Shown in pieces: positions 23,695 to 35,941 of a DNA stretch of 64,000 nucleotides; positions within the stretch are counted from its first letter, which is position 1, and the number at the start of each line of letters is the position of its first letter. The notes beneath the pieces were generated by a model that saw nothing but the letters and a program-made list of their open reading frames with translations, made no database searches and had not been told where the DNA came from. The position numbers and the translations under genes are program-made. Source of the DNA: Adineta ricciae (Eukaryota; Rotifera; Eurotatoria; Adinetida; Adinetidae); the NCBI GenBank assembly GCA_905250025.1, contig CAJNOJ010000019.1, positions 372,001-436,000 of the forward strand. Direction: 5' to 3'.

Positions 23695-24735
23695 ATGATA
23701 GTCATGTCTTCGATTATATTCCCTGGTATCCTCTTAGTGAACTATCTATTACTCAAATCCCATACATATGCACAAGGAATCAGTTATATCAATCTTCATT
23801 TTTATTATAAAGAACTGTTTTTCGATGTCAAAGAATTCAAAACTCGTGGATTATTAATTTCTAAACAACATCTCGAAAATGTCTATATTCTATCTGGTAA
23901 TCTATGGGGGAAAAATACATTTAATATCTCCAAGGTGACATATAAAAGCTCCTTCAATCTCATGTGTGATACGTGTTTAGGCAAAAGTGGACGTAATAAT
24001 TAGTTATCTTATCTTGATTTTGAGCTTTTATTCTATTCTTTAGGTATAAACATACTTCTGTCTGATATACTAGACAATTGTATACAAATAATTGGTCCGC
24101 AATACGATCTATTACAATATTTACAAAAATTCATGAATTCAACCAAGACGGCTATTTTCCAATGTACAATCGAATTCATATACGATGAAACGCCTGATAA
24201 AGATAGATTCCACTTAAGTAAAACTGGTTTATTTGGTATTATTTTTCTAACAACATGTATTATTTTGACACTGCTGGTTTGTGTTGGATGGTTGGTAATA
24301 TCGTATTACCGTCGACTAGCATACCGTCGAATGAAGACTAAACTGCGAAAAGCACTAGCGCATTCCGTTCAGCAAGCACTTGAGACTTCTCCGGTGATTA
24401 TCTTCGATTCGAAGAATAACGACAATCCAAACCTTGATACGGAAACTATATGTGCAATTTGTTTAGACACGTTCAGTGATAACGAAAAACTCCGTCGACT
24501 TCGTAAGATCCTCCTTTAATTTCTATCTGATCGATCTCCTTTTCGCCCTATTCTAGAATGCTCACACTATTATCACGTATCTTGCATTGACCCATGGTTA
24601 ATACAACATCAAAGCTGTCCATTATGCAGTCAAAGCGTCCTAGACGGTTTAATTCCATCGGTATCCGAGCAAGTGACTACGCGAGAGAATACACAACAAC
24701 GTTCACGCAGTTCATCTGATTTGGAACATCAATGA
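23695..24735 (+). CDS. Transmembrane RING-H2 E3 ubiquitin ligase (RNF13/PA-TM-RING-like layout)
   Basis: Predicted membrane-bound ubiquitin ligase. Exons 23695-23992, 24044-24502 and 24557-24735 give 311 codons. A hydrophobic N terminus is followed by about 140 non-cytoplasmic residues without a clear PA-domain signature, a transmembrane helix (GIIFLTTCIILTLLVCVGWL), a basic stop-transfer (YYRRLAYRRMKTKLRK), and a RING-H2 domain split by an intron: CAICLDTF, then CSHYYHVSCIDPW and CPLC. The Cys/His order fits RING-H2. The start is provisional: the ATG at 23695 is the first in the open frame, but the frame extends upstream to 23602 with a further hydrophobic segment, so an upstream exon may supply the true start. 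Substrates unknown. Confidence 0.78.
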
Positions 24736-26990
24736 ATATAGTTTTTATTTGAGAAGGAGAAAAGGAAGACTTGACTAATAAAAACTACGACTCAAACATG
24801 TAAAATGAGACGAATTCGTCTACGCTCTATCCTCAAATAAGCACGATTGACATGTCGAAGGTATAGACATCTCTTCCGGTTTCCTTCTTTCCGTTTGATT
24901 GACGATGTCTCATATTTAGTAACATCAAATGTTTGTCCGATCGTATTTCCTCCCATTTGCTTCATTTCAATGCTCTGCATGATTTACAACTGACAATGTT
25001 TTCTTTTTTTCCGATGACATCACAGTTAATTGTTATTACATGTCACATTCGATCCGAACAAAACAATTGTCTGATATTATTCAATCGATTATTAATGATT
25101 CATAATTACCTGTCTTGACAGACTCCTTTGATAAAAAGTATCACCTATGTCGCAATAGTCTCATCGATTTCAATCGGTTGAGAGAGTCTATTTTTACACC
25201 GTTCTAATGACCTTGTTCTCTGACTGACACATTCGATCTTTCGCCTTGAACATTGATTTCATATTCATCGGCAACAAATTGTAACACCTGTTTAACATTT
25301 ATGTAAATGTTTTTTCTCTTCTGCAAACTCTGATCCTGTCTGAACAGATTTCTAATTGTCATGACTGGACGTGTCCCGCAGCTTCATTGTTATATAAAAT
25401 CGAATCGATCTCTTTCGATTATATGACACCGGATGGTGAAAAACAATCTCCTATCGAAACAAATTAGTGAGTGAACAACGAACTTTTGACCTTCTCATGT
25501 TGGAATTCATTCGTTTTGTTTTTAATTGTTTCAAACACGCACAAGTAAACGGATCGATATGTATCACTAAAAACAGAACGAAAGAAAGATGGAGAGAGAA
25601 AAATGTTGTAAGAAATGAAAATCATTCGTTTTCTTCTCGTTAGACATGTTTAATCCAAGAGGATATCTTCACGTTTTCTATATTCCAGCTTATTGCATCA
25701 CCTCCCACGGGTTTTTTCCTCTTTCCACAGTCTGCTGACAACGTGTTACAATTAACAAAAAATCTCAGCATGAGATTGTTCGTTACTTGAACAGACACGT
25801 CTCGCATGTGTGTATATACATAACAACATTCGTCGAAGAAATTCAACTAAGAACGAACGAACAATTTGAGGTTTGATTTAATAATCATTTGATAAATGAC
25901 ATCAGGTACGAAAGGAAAAAATGAAAAATGACGAGAGGGAAATATTTCGTATTCGAAATTTTGTCGACTGGTTATGAAATACAGGCTAATAAATTGCATG
26001 TCGGCTTAGCTTACAAAGAGAAGGTCATGCCTTTCTTCGTTTTTTTTTTTCTTCTGTTAATTGTAAAGAGTAAGACAGACAGAATTGAGCTCGAAGTATG
26101 TGATAACATTTTTGCCCCATAAGATAAGAAATTTGCTGAGCAGACAGTTGGAATTGTATTTGTTAGTTTGCGCATCTTTTTCGATTGAACAGCTTCATTT
26201 CCAATTGTCTAGTTGTGTGTTTTCAAGGTTGCACCTTTTCTAATGTGTTATTCTTCGTTTTGTCCGTCTAGTTGTTTAATTTGTTCGTCAAACAAAACAA
26301 CTCCTCTGTGTATCTTATGCGAATCGAATTGACCTTTTCGTTATTCTTGCTCTAAAATGAGAGAGAGAGAGAATACGAATTGACGAGATTAGATGATGGC
26401 GATGTTGTTCAATTTTGTTCGACAAACTCAACACGAGAGACGTCTGATTACCTCCTTTCTTCTCTTTTCAATATCAATAATTATATATGTAAGCAGTTTT
26501 TTTTTGTTCGAGTTTATTTTTAGAAAAATATTCGCTGACAAGTGAGGCTTTTGAATATTTTCAAATCAATAGAAGGAGAGATCCAGCCTTGAGTTCGTGC
26601 ATATGAAAACGTTTTCCTTCTTTTTTTCTTTAAGTGTCCGCTTGACTCTTTTCGTCATTGATTATTAATTTTATGAAAAAAAAAACAATTATTCATGAAT
26701 AATCATGCCGTAAAACGCAAAGAGAGAGATTTATTCATAAGCTTCTTCGTTTTTCAGTTTAGAAGTGATTAGACAAATGTTCAAGGTAGGATAATATTTA
26801 ACTATTTTCTTTCTTTAAATATCTTACAGGAATGTCGGCAGGTGTTAATCATGAGATGTTCTTTCTCGATTTCGAACCTTCGGGCCACCGATGCAGCATC
26901 TCTTCTCCTTCTTTGATAATAATGATTTTTCTCACATATAAATGATGTTAATCAGCTCAAACATTTTCTTTCGTTTCAGACAAAATACAA
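24736..26990. other. Intergenic stretch upstream of the DENND2 gene
   Basis: About 2.25 kb. It holds the RING gene 3' end, low-complexity pyrimidine and GA runs (about 26359-26372), and one exon-like piece at 25348-25466. An acceptor at 26978-26979, 11 bases before the DENND2 ATG, implies a 5' leader intron or trans-splice site. Confidence 0.55.
25348..25466 (+). other. Orphan exon, possibly an upstream exon of the DENND2 gene
   Basis: AG acceptor at 25346-25347, 119 open bases, and a GTGAGT donor at 25467. The frame includes NCHDWTCPAASLLYK and FDYMTPDGEKQSPIETNY and looks like real protein. It is not in phase with the first DENND2 exon, so another exon would have to lie between, or it belongs to a different or alternative transcript. 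Confidence 0.38.
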
Positions 26991-29900
26991 ATGAAAACAC
27001 AAGGTAATACAGATGCTCCTATTATCCGTTCAGGTGCGCGTATACGTGAAAGTGTACGATGTTTACCGAAAGGACATTTTCAACAAATTCGACAAATGTT
27101 CGACAAACAATCGTCATCGTGTATTGGTATGACAACTCTTTCGACCATTCACGAGCGACGTACAGAAAAAACGAAATCATCAATTTTACTGCAATCATCC
27201 GTTACTGATGATGAAAAATTGCAACATTCGATTTTACATCAGACTGATGATAGTATGGTGGAAGAAAATGATCTTTTTCATTGTCCAGTATTGCATTCCA
27301 AGCTTGTAAATAAAGGTAACCGAAAGAACCTATTTTGTTTTTCGAAAATAGATGCAATCATCTGTTTAAATGTCAGCGACATGTTTTATCTCACCTCGTA
27401 AATCATCAGAGGCCAGTGCGAACAGCCAAAAAAATAAGAATGGCAACGAGAAGAAAAACAAGATGAGAAAAGATATAGAAGGTCGACATTTCCTCGCGTT
27501 CTTTTTTTTTCTCACGAAATTCGAGTAGTTCGATTGATCATCATGATCATCATTCGAGAAAAGAATCCGAAGAACGTCGGAGAAGAGTAAACATTCGAAT
27601 AGTGTAAGATAATAAAAACAAAAGAAGAAGAACGACAAAGGCCATGAATCGAATAGGTATCTAGTCGGTAAGCAACATCGATATTTCATTAGTCATTCAT
27701 CCACCTACACATATTTCAATTCATCCTTCTCATATATACTTCTTTTTTCTCGAGTTTTTATTTAGTAACACATACATGTAAGCCAGTCATAAATGTCGAT
27801 TTCATGTTTTAGACACACTTTTATATACAGCATTCGTACCACAACAGATCATCTTGACTACTGAACGTGAAAAATCAGATCAACGACGGCAATTAGCTAT
27901 GGCTGCTGCTATTAACTATGCCGATAGTTACGAACTGTCGCCCACATCGAAGTCGTTCAATCGGATTGGTAGTACACGTCAATATGTAGCTAGCTTACAA
28001 CGAGGTTCAACTGTCAGCGCAAAGCCAGTGCTGGTCAAAGCAAGTGCGATACATTCCCAACCCAATGCGTCAATTATATACGATACAAATAGCGAATTAT
28101 TTCAATCAACAAAACGACTTCAATCTTCGGCGTCCCTTTCATCCACAGGTTACGATTCGAATTCGTCGCCATCAATAGTTTCCAAACGAAATTCGTTGGC
28201 AACTAATCATAGTATTGATTTTTCATCGTCTAGTGACGAACGACAACGATTACAGCCCTGGGTAAGATTAAATACTTTTACCTATTCAAATATAATCTTC
28301 TCTATTAATATTGCTGTATAGATATTATGCGAATCCGAGCTTGGCACACCTGCACTGATTGTAAATTCCTATTCGAGCGATGAGGTGTTCGATAGTCCTT
28401 CAATGATTAGCCGTGCACATATTAAATTAAACCATTCACCTACCTCAACTCTTGAACGTCGTCCGGTCTCGGTCATTCGTCATACATCGATTCGTAATTC
28501 ATCAGTGCTCAATTCTCCATCGATCTCCTCAACATCTTCATCTTCATCAGCAAAATACATTGTTCAAACAACGTCGTTTCCTGAGCACACGTCCAACAAT
28601 GAAGATCGATGTTCTTCATTGAATAGAAAACATACATTACGTTCAACTGGCTCAACCGGATTTCAAATTCAGCGAAGCCCATCCATATACAGCCCCGTTC
28701 TCGTGCAAAAGCAAATTAATGACCGAGAAGAGAGTCCGCTACCCGTTGTGGAAAATCCTCTATTTCAACAAGTACCACCCAATAAACCACCACGTACATT
28801 CGAACACGAAACTCGATATGGTCATTTGTCAACAACCATCGATCAAAAAGTGCCTTCGTCCGCATCGTCATCATCTACCACAAGTGATTCACCTACATTT
28901 GATCTCGGTAAATTTTAATCGCCTACATCCTCTTTTTTTTGTCGCTTATAAAGTTCTTGATGTATCCAAATATAAAACTTGATCATAATCATAGCCGTCT
29001 ATCAATTGAATTACATTTTTTTCTATTTTTCAATTCTTAGGTGCTCGTTCTGTAAGTTGTATGGATTTGACTGCAGGTGTTTCAAGTGCTTTGTTATCGA
29101 GTGGCCTTCTTGCATTAGACAAACAGTGTCTCCATACGGATCAGTCAGCTGACATCGTGCCCGATGAAAATATCTACGAAGAATTAAAAACGCCTTTACC
29201 TACATTAACAAGAGATGATGGTGAACAATTTCAATTCCATACTAAACGTGCACAAACAATGAAAACTATTTCGTGTGAAACGCGTTTTCAAGCGCCAATT
29301 CCTAAACCAAAAACAAACCGACCTTTCGCCAATATCAAATCTGCGATGAAGAAAGGTGTCAGTGAACCTAACTTAGCCAAAAGCAAAACGGCATCGTCAA
29401 CATTCTTTTCACCGCGTGGTTTAATCAATCGTTTCAAACGAATTCTTCCATTATCATTGTCCAAACAATCCTTGAATGATAGTCATGCAGTAACCATCGA
29501 TAGTGATGATTCTGGAAGTACAACATCAGAAACCACTGATGATATCCGAACATCTCGTTTGGATCACGTCAGTCGGGTACGAAATGTGTACGATACTCTA
29601 GGTAAATATTAGGAAATCCCTTCTTTCTATGTAATACTTTGTTCTACATAGGTTCGGGAAGTCATTTGAGTAGTCTCTTTGCTGAATTGAATCATTTCAC
29701 AGCTGCAAATGAATTGAAAACATTGTATGATTATGTAGTACATATTTTACCTGAACAAGAACTTGGCTATTTTGCCAATGGAACTGGCTGTCTCTCATCA
29801 TCAAACTTAAGTACTGATTTTTCACTTCACACATCGACTCCTATTCGCTTCAAATACCCATTGGACGCAAATGATGAATCAACATTGAAATACTTCTGTT

Positions 29901-31186
29901 TTCCCGATCAACATGATTCGAACAACAATCACTACCATCAGAACACTAGTTCAATCCTATCGCCCAAGCGACCACGACCGGAATATTTCCGTTTTACCTT
30001 AACAGATATGCGCGGATGTCGAAAACATGGTTATTGTTCGCGCTTTATTCATAAAGGTATTCTGAATGCATTGTGTATTATCTCTCCATGTGATATGATG
30101 GATTTATACGAAAAAATCCTTTCCACGGCAACAGAATTATTTCTTTTATATAAAGAAGATGATGCGAAGAAGTTTCTCAAAGAAATCTATCCACATCGAT
30201 TACCTAGTCGAGGTGATACAATACACATCCATACAACGACAGTTGGATTGTACGGCCTCAAATGTGAACATGATCGACGAAAACAACTGATTGATTCTGC
30301 TGGATTATTGAATTTATCTACCGGTATGTTAACAGAAATATAGCAAAGAAAAATATCATTGTTATTTTTCTTTCTCTTAGATACAATTATCAAAATCTTC
30401 TCGTCGATTCTCTACGAACAAAAGTTAATCTTCATCAGCGACGAACTCGGACCCTTGACACGCTTGATCAACACATTTATATGTCTTCTTTATCCATTTT
30501 CTTGGCCACATACATATGTTCCAATCTTACCAGCCTTGATGCTTGATGTTCTTCAAGCACCAACACCTTATATCATTGGTATTCTACGTTCCTGTGAGCA
30601 TTATCTCTGTGAAAACGATGAATTTTTATCTCAAGACAACTCGGATGTCCTTATTGTTGATATTGATCATGATCATATCTATTCCATTAATGATTATCTT
30701 CCGAATGAATCCACTCGCAGTTCATTTGATAATCTTCAATCTCCATTTTCTCAATATCAAATCCTTCCGAAGATTTTCAAAGTCGAACTCAAACAAGAGA
30801 TTTCATTCTTACGAAAGAATCGACAAATTCTTTCGTTGGACGAATGTCAACAACGTTTACGAAATATATTCATGTCAATCTTTGTACAATCTTGTTATAA
30901 TTACAAAGATTATTTAAAACAATCACTCGATTCCGAACATTTCATTCGATCGAAGCCGCGTACGATTGAATTGTTCTTAGAATGGTTTACACGAACACAG
31001 ATATTTGAATTATTCATTCGACAAAAACTGGATTCCAATAGTCAAAATCCATTTGCAATTACGTTCGATTTAGCCTGTGACAAATACCGCCGAACATTGA
31101 ATAAGTCAACACCACAACGCATCACAGCTAAATCTGTTAAACGAAAATCAGCTGGTAGAGCAAACAAACACGATCAACGTTTATGA
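26991..31186 (+). CDS. DENND2: DENND2-type DENN-domain Rab guanine-nucleotide exchange factor
   Basis: Predicted exchange factor for a Rab GTPase; vertebrate DENND2 proteins act on Rab9-type GTPases in endosomal traffic. Exons 26991-27315, 27813-28261, 28322-28907, 29041-29601, 29652-30323 and 30381-31186; 1132 codons. The first 600 residues are Ser/Thr-rich and probably disordered, with possible phosphosites and PPNKPPR-type proline motifs. The tripartite DENN module follows: upstream part with RPEYFRFTLTDMRG and HGYCSRFI, core with SSILYEQKLIFISDELGPL and YPFSWPHTYVPILPALMLD and PTPYIIGIL, and a downstream helical part with EWFTRTQIFELFIRQK. These match DENND2 rather than other DENN families. 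The first ATG after a splice acceptor was taken as start; further 5' exons are possible. Confidence 0.88.
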
Positions 31187-31799
31187 ATGCTACATAACAC
31201 ATGTGTATTTCGAAACTACTTAGTCAGATAAATTCGTTCTTTTCTTTGTGTAAATTTGCTTCTTTTTTTTTAAAAAATAATTTCGATGATCTATAACAGT
31301 CACTGATTGAATTACTAAATAAAAGCATTATATACCGTACACTGATTCTTGTAACATGCTATCCGAGTTCCTTCATATCAGGTAAATACACTAGTTTTCG
31401 AGCCCTTACTAACATTGTTCGAATATTTCGTCTGTCTACAATTATGTATTACTATTGACGGCAGAATGAATCAATACAATTCATGCTCGATATAATCATT
31501 GCGTTTAACGATCTATTCTAATTGACTACATGTTCTCTTTTTATTGTCTTGTTTGATCACACTATACACGGTTAGCTGAAAAGTTCGTCAAGATTCGTCT
31601 CTAGTTGCCTTTTATATACTTAGTGGGCAATAGAACAAGCAAAAAAAATATTTTTTCCCTGTGCGGTAAAAAATGCGAGTATCTTCGCTGATTGTAACGA
31701 AGCATAAATAGACGGCGTACTCTATGCATTCAGCAAGGTTGTCCTTTTTTCTTCCTTTTTTCTTCCTTTTTTCTTCGGTTTTGTGGATAGAGCACGGCT
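31187..31799. other. Intergenic stretch upstream of the sugar cluster, with core promoter candidate
   Basis: About 610 bases between DENND2 and the glycosyltransferase gene. CATAAATAG near 31703-31711 is a TATA-like element about 90 bases before the proposed ATG. TTCTTCC repeats lie at about 31747-31776. I see nothing coding. This is the only sizeable gap before the three-unit cluster, so any shared promoter should be here. Confidence 0.45.
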
Positions 31800-34700
31800 A
31801 TGCTAAACAAGGAGACGATGCTCTGCGTTACCAGGTAACTACGGATCTCGTTTTAGATGTTATATACCTAGAGTACACACATTCTATTCTTTAACACGAT
31901 GAGTCGTTTTTTTGCTAAATACAGAGAAATACGACGGGTGTGTTTTTCTACTTCAACTATCAGAAAGCCATCCGTTTTATTGGTGAATCATGGTTATCCA
32001 CCATTATTCAACGCAGGTTCGGAGGTATGCATACGATTTTCCTAGTCACGGAATTGGAAATTATAATTAAATTCAGGTTTACACGCAAACACTGGCTGTA
32101 CGATTGAACCGATCGGGAAAAACATCTAGTGTATCTGTTATATCTCGTGAACAAGATCCGTTTCGAGCGGATTTTCTCGTCAGACAGAGTCAGGACGAAC
32201 ATGATCCAACTATACCCGTCTATTATATTAATCATGCACGAGAAGCAGCCTATCAACGTTTCGTCAATACAGATATTGACCATTGTTTCGAAGATATCTG
32301 TAAACAAATAAATTCCAAACCAGATATTGTTCATTTTGGCCATTTAAATCATTTATCATTAACATTACCACAACGTGCACGAGACATAGTAGGAGCAAAA
32401 ATCCTATATACACTACATGATTACTGGCTTATGTGTCCACGTGGACAGTTCTTAATCAATGGCGTTGCTTCAACGTTCAATAACAGGCAACCTTATGAAT
32501 TATGTAAAGAACAAAAGGATGAGAAGTGTGCTACGAATTGTTTCACATCACGTTTCTCAACAGGTAATCACTTTTGATTTGATACAATAGTATCCCGTGA
32601 GGCAATTGTAGGCACAACAAAAAATAAAGATCGTGAAACAGAATATTGGACATGGTGGATCAATGAGCGAATGCGCGCAGTGCGAGAAGCTTGTGATGCA
32701 ATCGATATGTTCATCGCTCCTTCAAAACATTTACAGAAGCGATTTATTGAAGAATTCGGATTGCCATCTGAAAAAGTGAAATTTTTACCATATGGTTTTG
32801 ACCACTCGATACTAACTCATCGCCGACGTATCCGCCAATCCGATGAACCCATTGTTCTTGGATATATCGGACGCCATTCACCATCGAAAGGTATTAATTT
32901 ATTGCTGGAAGCAGCACAGCAAATTGTTCAGTCTCAACCAAAACTTGCTGGTCGATTCTCTCTTGCTATCTATGGTCGACCGGACCCAGCTACTACTGGC
33001 AATCTTCAAACTATGGCTAAAGCTGCAGGAATCGCTGTTGATTGGCGGCCTGAATATAAAAATTCTGAGATTGTCGATCGTGTTTTTAATCATGTCGATT
33101 GTATCGTTGTTCCATCTATATGGGAAGAAAATTCGCCTTTAGTTATTCATGAAGCACAGCAATGCCACGTACCTGTAATTACTGCAAATATAGGTGGAAT
33201 GGTAACATTGTTTTGTGGGGTTTCATTTTAGAGATCATTTCTATTTTCTTCAGAGTGAATTAGTCAACGATGGAGTGAACGGATTGACCTTCTCACATCG
33301 CGATGCTTCATCACTGGCTACTGCTATCCTTCGAATTCTTCAACAACCAAATATTCTCGATAAGTTAGGTCAACATGGATACTTGTATTCTAAATATGGG
33401 CAGGTACCATCGATCGAAACACATGTTGATGAATTAATTAAGATCTATTCAACATTGACAAATAATCAGCCTAAACCGATCAAACAATTACCTGCTCCAC
33501 GTCGAATAACATTTGATACAAATCCGGATGATTGCAATTTTAGTTGTATCATGTGTGAACAGCATTCAGAACATTCACCACATCAAAAAGCGCGTATAGC
33601 AGCCAAGATTCGTCGTCGTAGAATGGACTTCGATATCATCAAAGAAGTTGTTGCTGAGACAGCATCGCTTGGTTTACAAGAAATTGTAAGGAAAAAAACC
33701 CACTGTTACCGATCCTACGATGGAGCATAATCAATTTCGTGTCTGTATATTCAGATTCCATCAACAATGGGCGAGCCATTGATGTATCGTGATGTTAAAG
33801 GTCGTACATTCGAGGATATTATCAAGCTGTGCCGAGATTATAACATAAAACTGAATCTTACAACGAACGGATCGTTTCATTCTCCTCAAGGTCATTCTGG
33901 TATGTGTAAATGTTTTCATAAATCTTACTAGAACAGCCTATTTCACTTTTAACATCAGTTTCGGAATGGGCTCATCTACTCGTACCAGTTTTGAGTGACG
34001 TGAAATTTTCCTGGAATGGAGTTACGAAAAAAACTCAAGAACTAGTCATGAAGCATTCAAAATACGATAGACAAGTATTAACTGCTATGTTTGCAAGATA
34101 AATATGTCAATTCGATTACCTTTTCTAGTTGGACAATATCAAAAAATTTATTCAGATACGTGATCAATTAGCAGAACAAAGGGGAAATCGAGCAACAGTT
34201 ACACTGCAATTAACTTTCATGGAAATCAACTTGCCTGAAATTCCCGAGGTAATTTATGAAAAAGAGACACTTTGAGGACATCGCAGAGGCTTGTTAAACG
34301 TTTTTCTTGAGATGAAGATACTGAAATAATGTCAAAATTCAATATAATTCTAATAGATTGTTAAACTTGGAATCTCACTGGGCGTTGATCGTATCAAAGG
34401 TCATCATTTATGGGCACATTTTCAACAGATCAAAGATCAGAATCTACGTCGATCAAGTGATGCTATTCGCAGATGGAATCAGTGTGTAGTTGAGTGTCAA
34501 AACATTGCTCGTCAACAACTACTGCCGATAGGAAAACAAGTTAGACTTTTCTATCCATCGAATGCAGAAAAAGTCTTTTTCTGGGATTCTTGATTTTAGA
34601 TTAAACTTGAAAATTTCTTCGAATTGGACGAAAATAGCGGCTCAGCAACAATTCATCCTCAGAGTGTTTGCCCATTTTTAGGTAAAGAAGCGTGGATTAA

Positions 34701-34899
34701 TCATAGTGGTCGATTCGATCCTTGCTGTGCTCCCGACCAAGAGCGATTATCTTTGGGCTCATTTGGTAATGTTCAAAAACCAAATGAAGACATCATGAAA
34801 ATATGGAATGGGGATGCATACAAAGCGTTAATCAAGAATTATACTGACTATTCTCTTTGTCGAAATTGTAATATGAGAAAGCCACCTACTAATCCATAA
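31800..34899 (+). CDS. GT4 glycosyltransferase fused to radical-SAM/SPASM enzyme, bacterial type
   Basis: Two-part enzyme of bacterial style in a spliced gene. Exons 31800-31834, 31925-32024, 32077-32563, 32612-33201, 33254-33685, 33755-33899, 33959-34074, 34129-34248, 34357-34539 and 34600-34899; 835 codons. Residues about 30-430 are a GT-B glycosyltransferase of family GT4: VLLVNHGYPPLFNAGSEVYT, LHDYWLMCPRGQF, LGYIGRHSPSKGINLLLEA and the EENSPLVIHE acid pair. Residues about 490-830 are a radical-SAM enzyme with CNFSCIMC (CX3CX2C cluster motif), TMGEPLMYRD, and a SPASM-like end with CPFLGKEAW, RFDPCCAPDQE and CRNCNM. Donor sugar, acceptor and radical reaction are unknown. The N terminus (MLCVTREIRRVCFSTST) is basic and could be a targeting peptide. 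The ninth intron uses GTTAGA. Families secure; function inferred only from fusion and neighbours. Confidence 0.85.
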
Positions 34900-34955
34900 A
34901 TAAAATAAAATTCTTTTCTTTTCGTATTGATTTGTTGTCTTCGTATCAATTGTAG

Positions 34956-35894
34956 ATGTTAATCAACCGATTTCAACAAATAACTTTATCGAAGACTTGT
35001 ATTCGTCGGTACAAATGGACGTATTCGAAAGTATCGTCATGCGGTACACATCACATATGCTTAAACAAGCATCAACCATTATATCAAAATCGATTCCAGA
35101 GTGTATTGCCTTTTCATTCGCCTGGTTTAGCTCCAGTGATCGATCAAACCGGATCAGCATACCACATCAATGATCGAGGTGAAAGCGCTTATTCACAACG
35201 TTTCTCTCGGACATTTGGTTTCTATGAAAATCTTGCTGTTGTACAGGTTTGTTATATGAGAAACCTAAAAATCAAATCATTGTCAATACTTCATTAGAAT
35301 ACCGATAAATGGTATCACATCACACCGAAAGGATCAACTGCATATGACGCAGTCTGGCATTGGTGTGGTAATTTTCAATCAAACCGATGTCCGGTGCGAG
35401 ATTCAAACCTCCAATATTATCATATTGATCCTAAGGGAAACATCACCTCAGGTCCACACTCATACGCCGGAGATTTTCGAGAAGTAATTGTTTTCTTTGA
35501 ACTTACATTTAATTGTTTGTTAGATTTGTAGGGAAGTGCAGTTGTTCGCAGTTTAACTGATGGTCTTTTTCGTGCTATCGATGAAAATGGTGATCTACTG
35601 CATTCATTGTCGTCGTTATCATCTCACAAGACAAATTTTCTTGACCTTGATGTTTATCATAAGGGTTTAGCCCGAGCACGAGATGAAAATGGTTGGTTCT
35701 TTATTGATCGTAGTGGTAAAGACATTGGACAAGGACGTCGATATCGGCAAGTCGAGAATTTTTATAATGGACAAGCACTTGTACAGATGTTACACGATGG
35801 ATCTAGATGTATTATTGATGAAAATCATGAAATATTGAATCGATTACAAAACTGTGATGATGAGAATTGTGCTGACATCGAACAGGCAAAATAG
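34956..35894 (+). CDS. WG-repeat protein, bacterial type
   Basis: Exons 34956-35246, 35298-35483 and 35532-35894 give 279 codons; 35031-35099 could be an extra in-frame intron of 69 bases. From about residue 50 the protein is a series of WG-type repeats: SPGLAPVIDQTGSAYHINDR, FYENLAVVQ, NTDKWYHITPKGSTAYD, YYHIDPKGN, FRAIDENGDLL, GLARARDENGWFFIDRSG and ALVQMLHDGSRCIIDENH. Such repeats are common in bacterial proteins and rare in animals. The role is likely structural or ligand-binding; I know of no enzyme activity. The ATG directly follows an AG acceptor (TTGTAG) 56 bases after the upstream stop. A GC-AG intron from 35886 would join this gene in frame to the next, so the two may be one gene. 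Confidence 0.78.
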
Positions 35895-35941
35895 TTCCAG
35901 TTATAGTTTTTCCTTTTAATTACTATTCTTGGTGTTTTTAG

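Noticed and set aside
27366-27689. Minus-strand frame rich in Phe/Leu/Ser
   Set aside because: It sits in the first DENND2 intron and is the shadow of a purine-rich plus-strand run.
32564-32590. A 27-base intron in the glycosyltransferase gene
   Set aside because: Using the later acceptor (CAATTGTAG, ending at 32611) gives a normal 48-base intron in the same frame, so the tiny intron is unnecessary.
34863-34955. An intron joining the radical-SAM gene to the WG-repeat gene
   Set aside because: A GTAATA donor at 34868 is in a phase that would enter the WG gene in a frame that needs a second ad hoc intron to recover, and it would remove the last cysteines of the SPASM-like end. Less likely than separate units, though not excluded.
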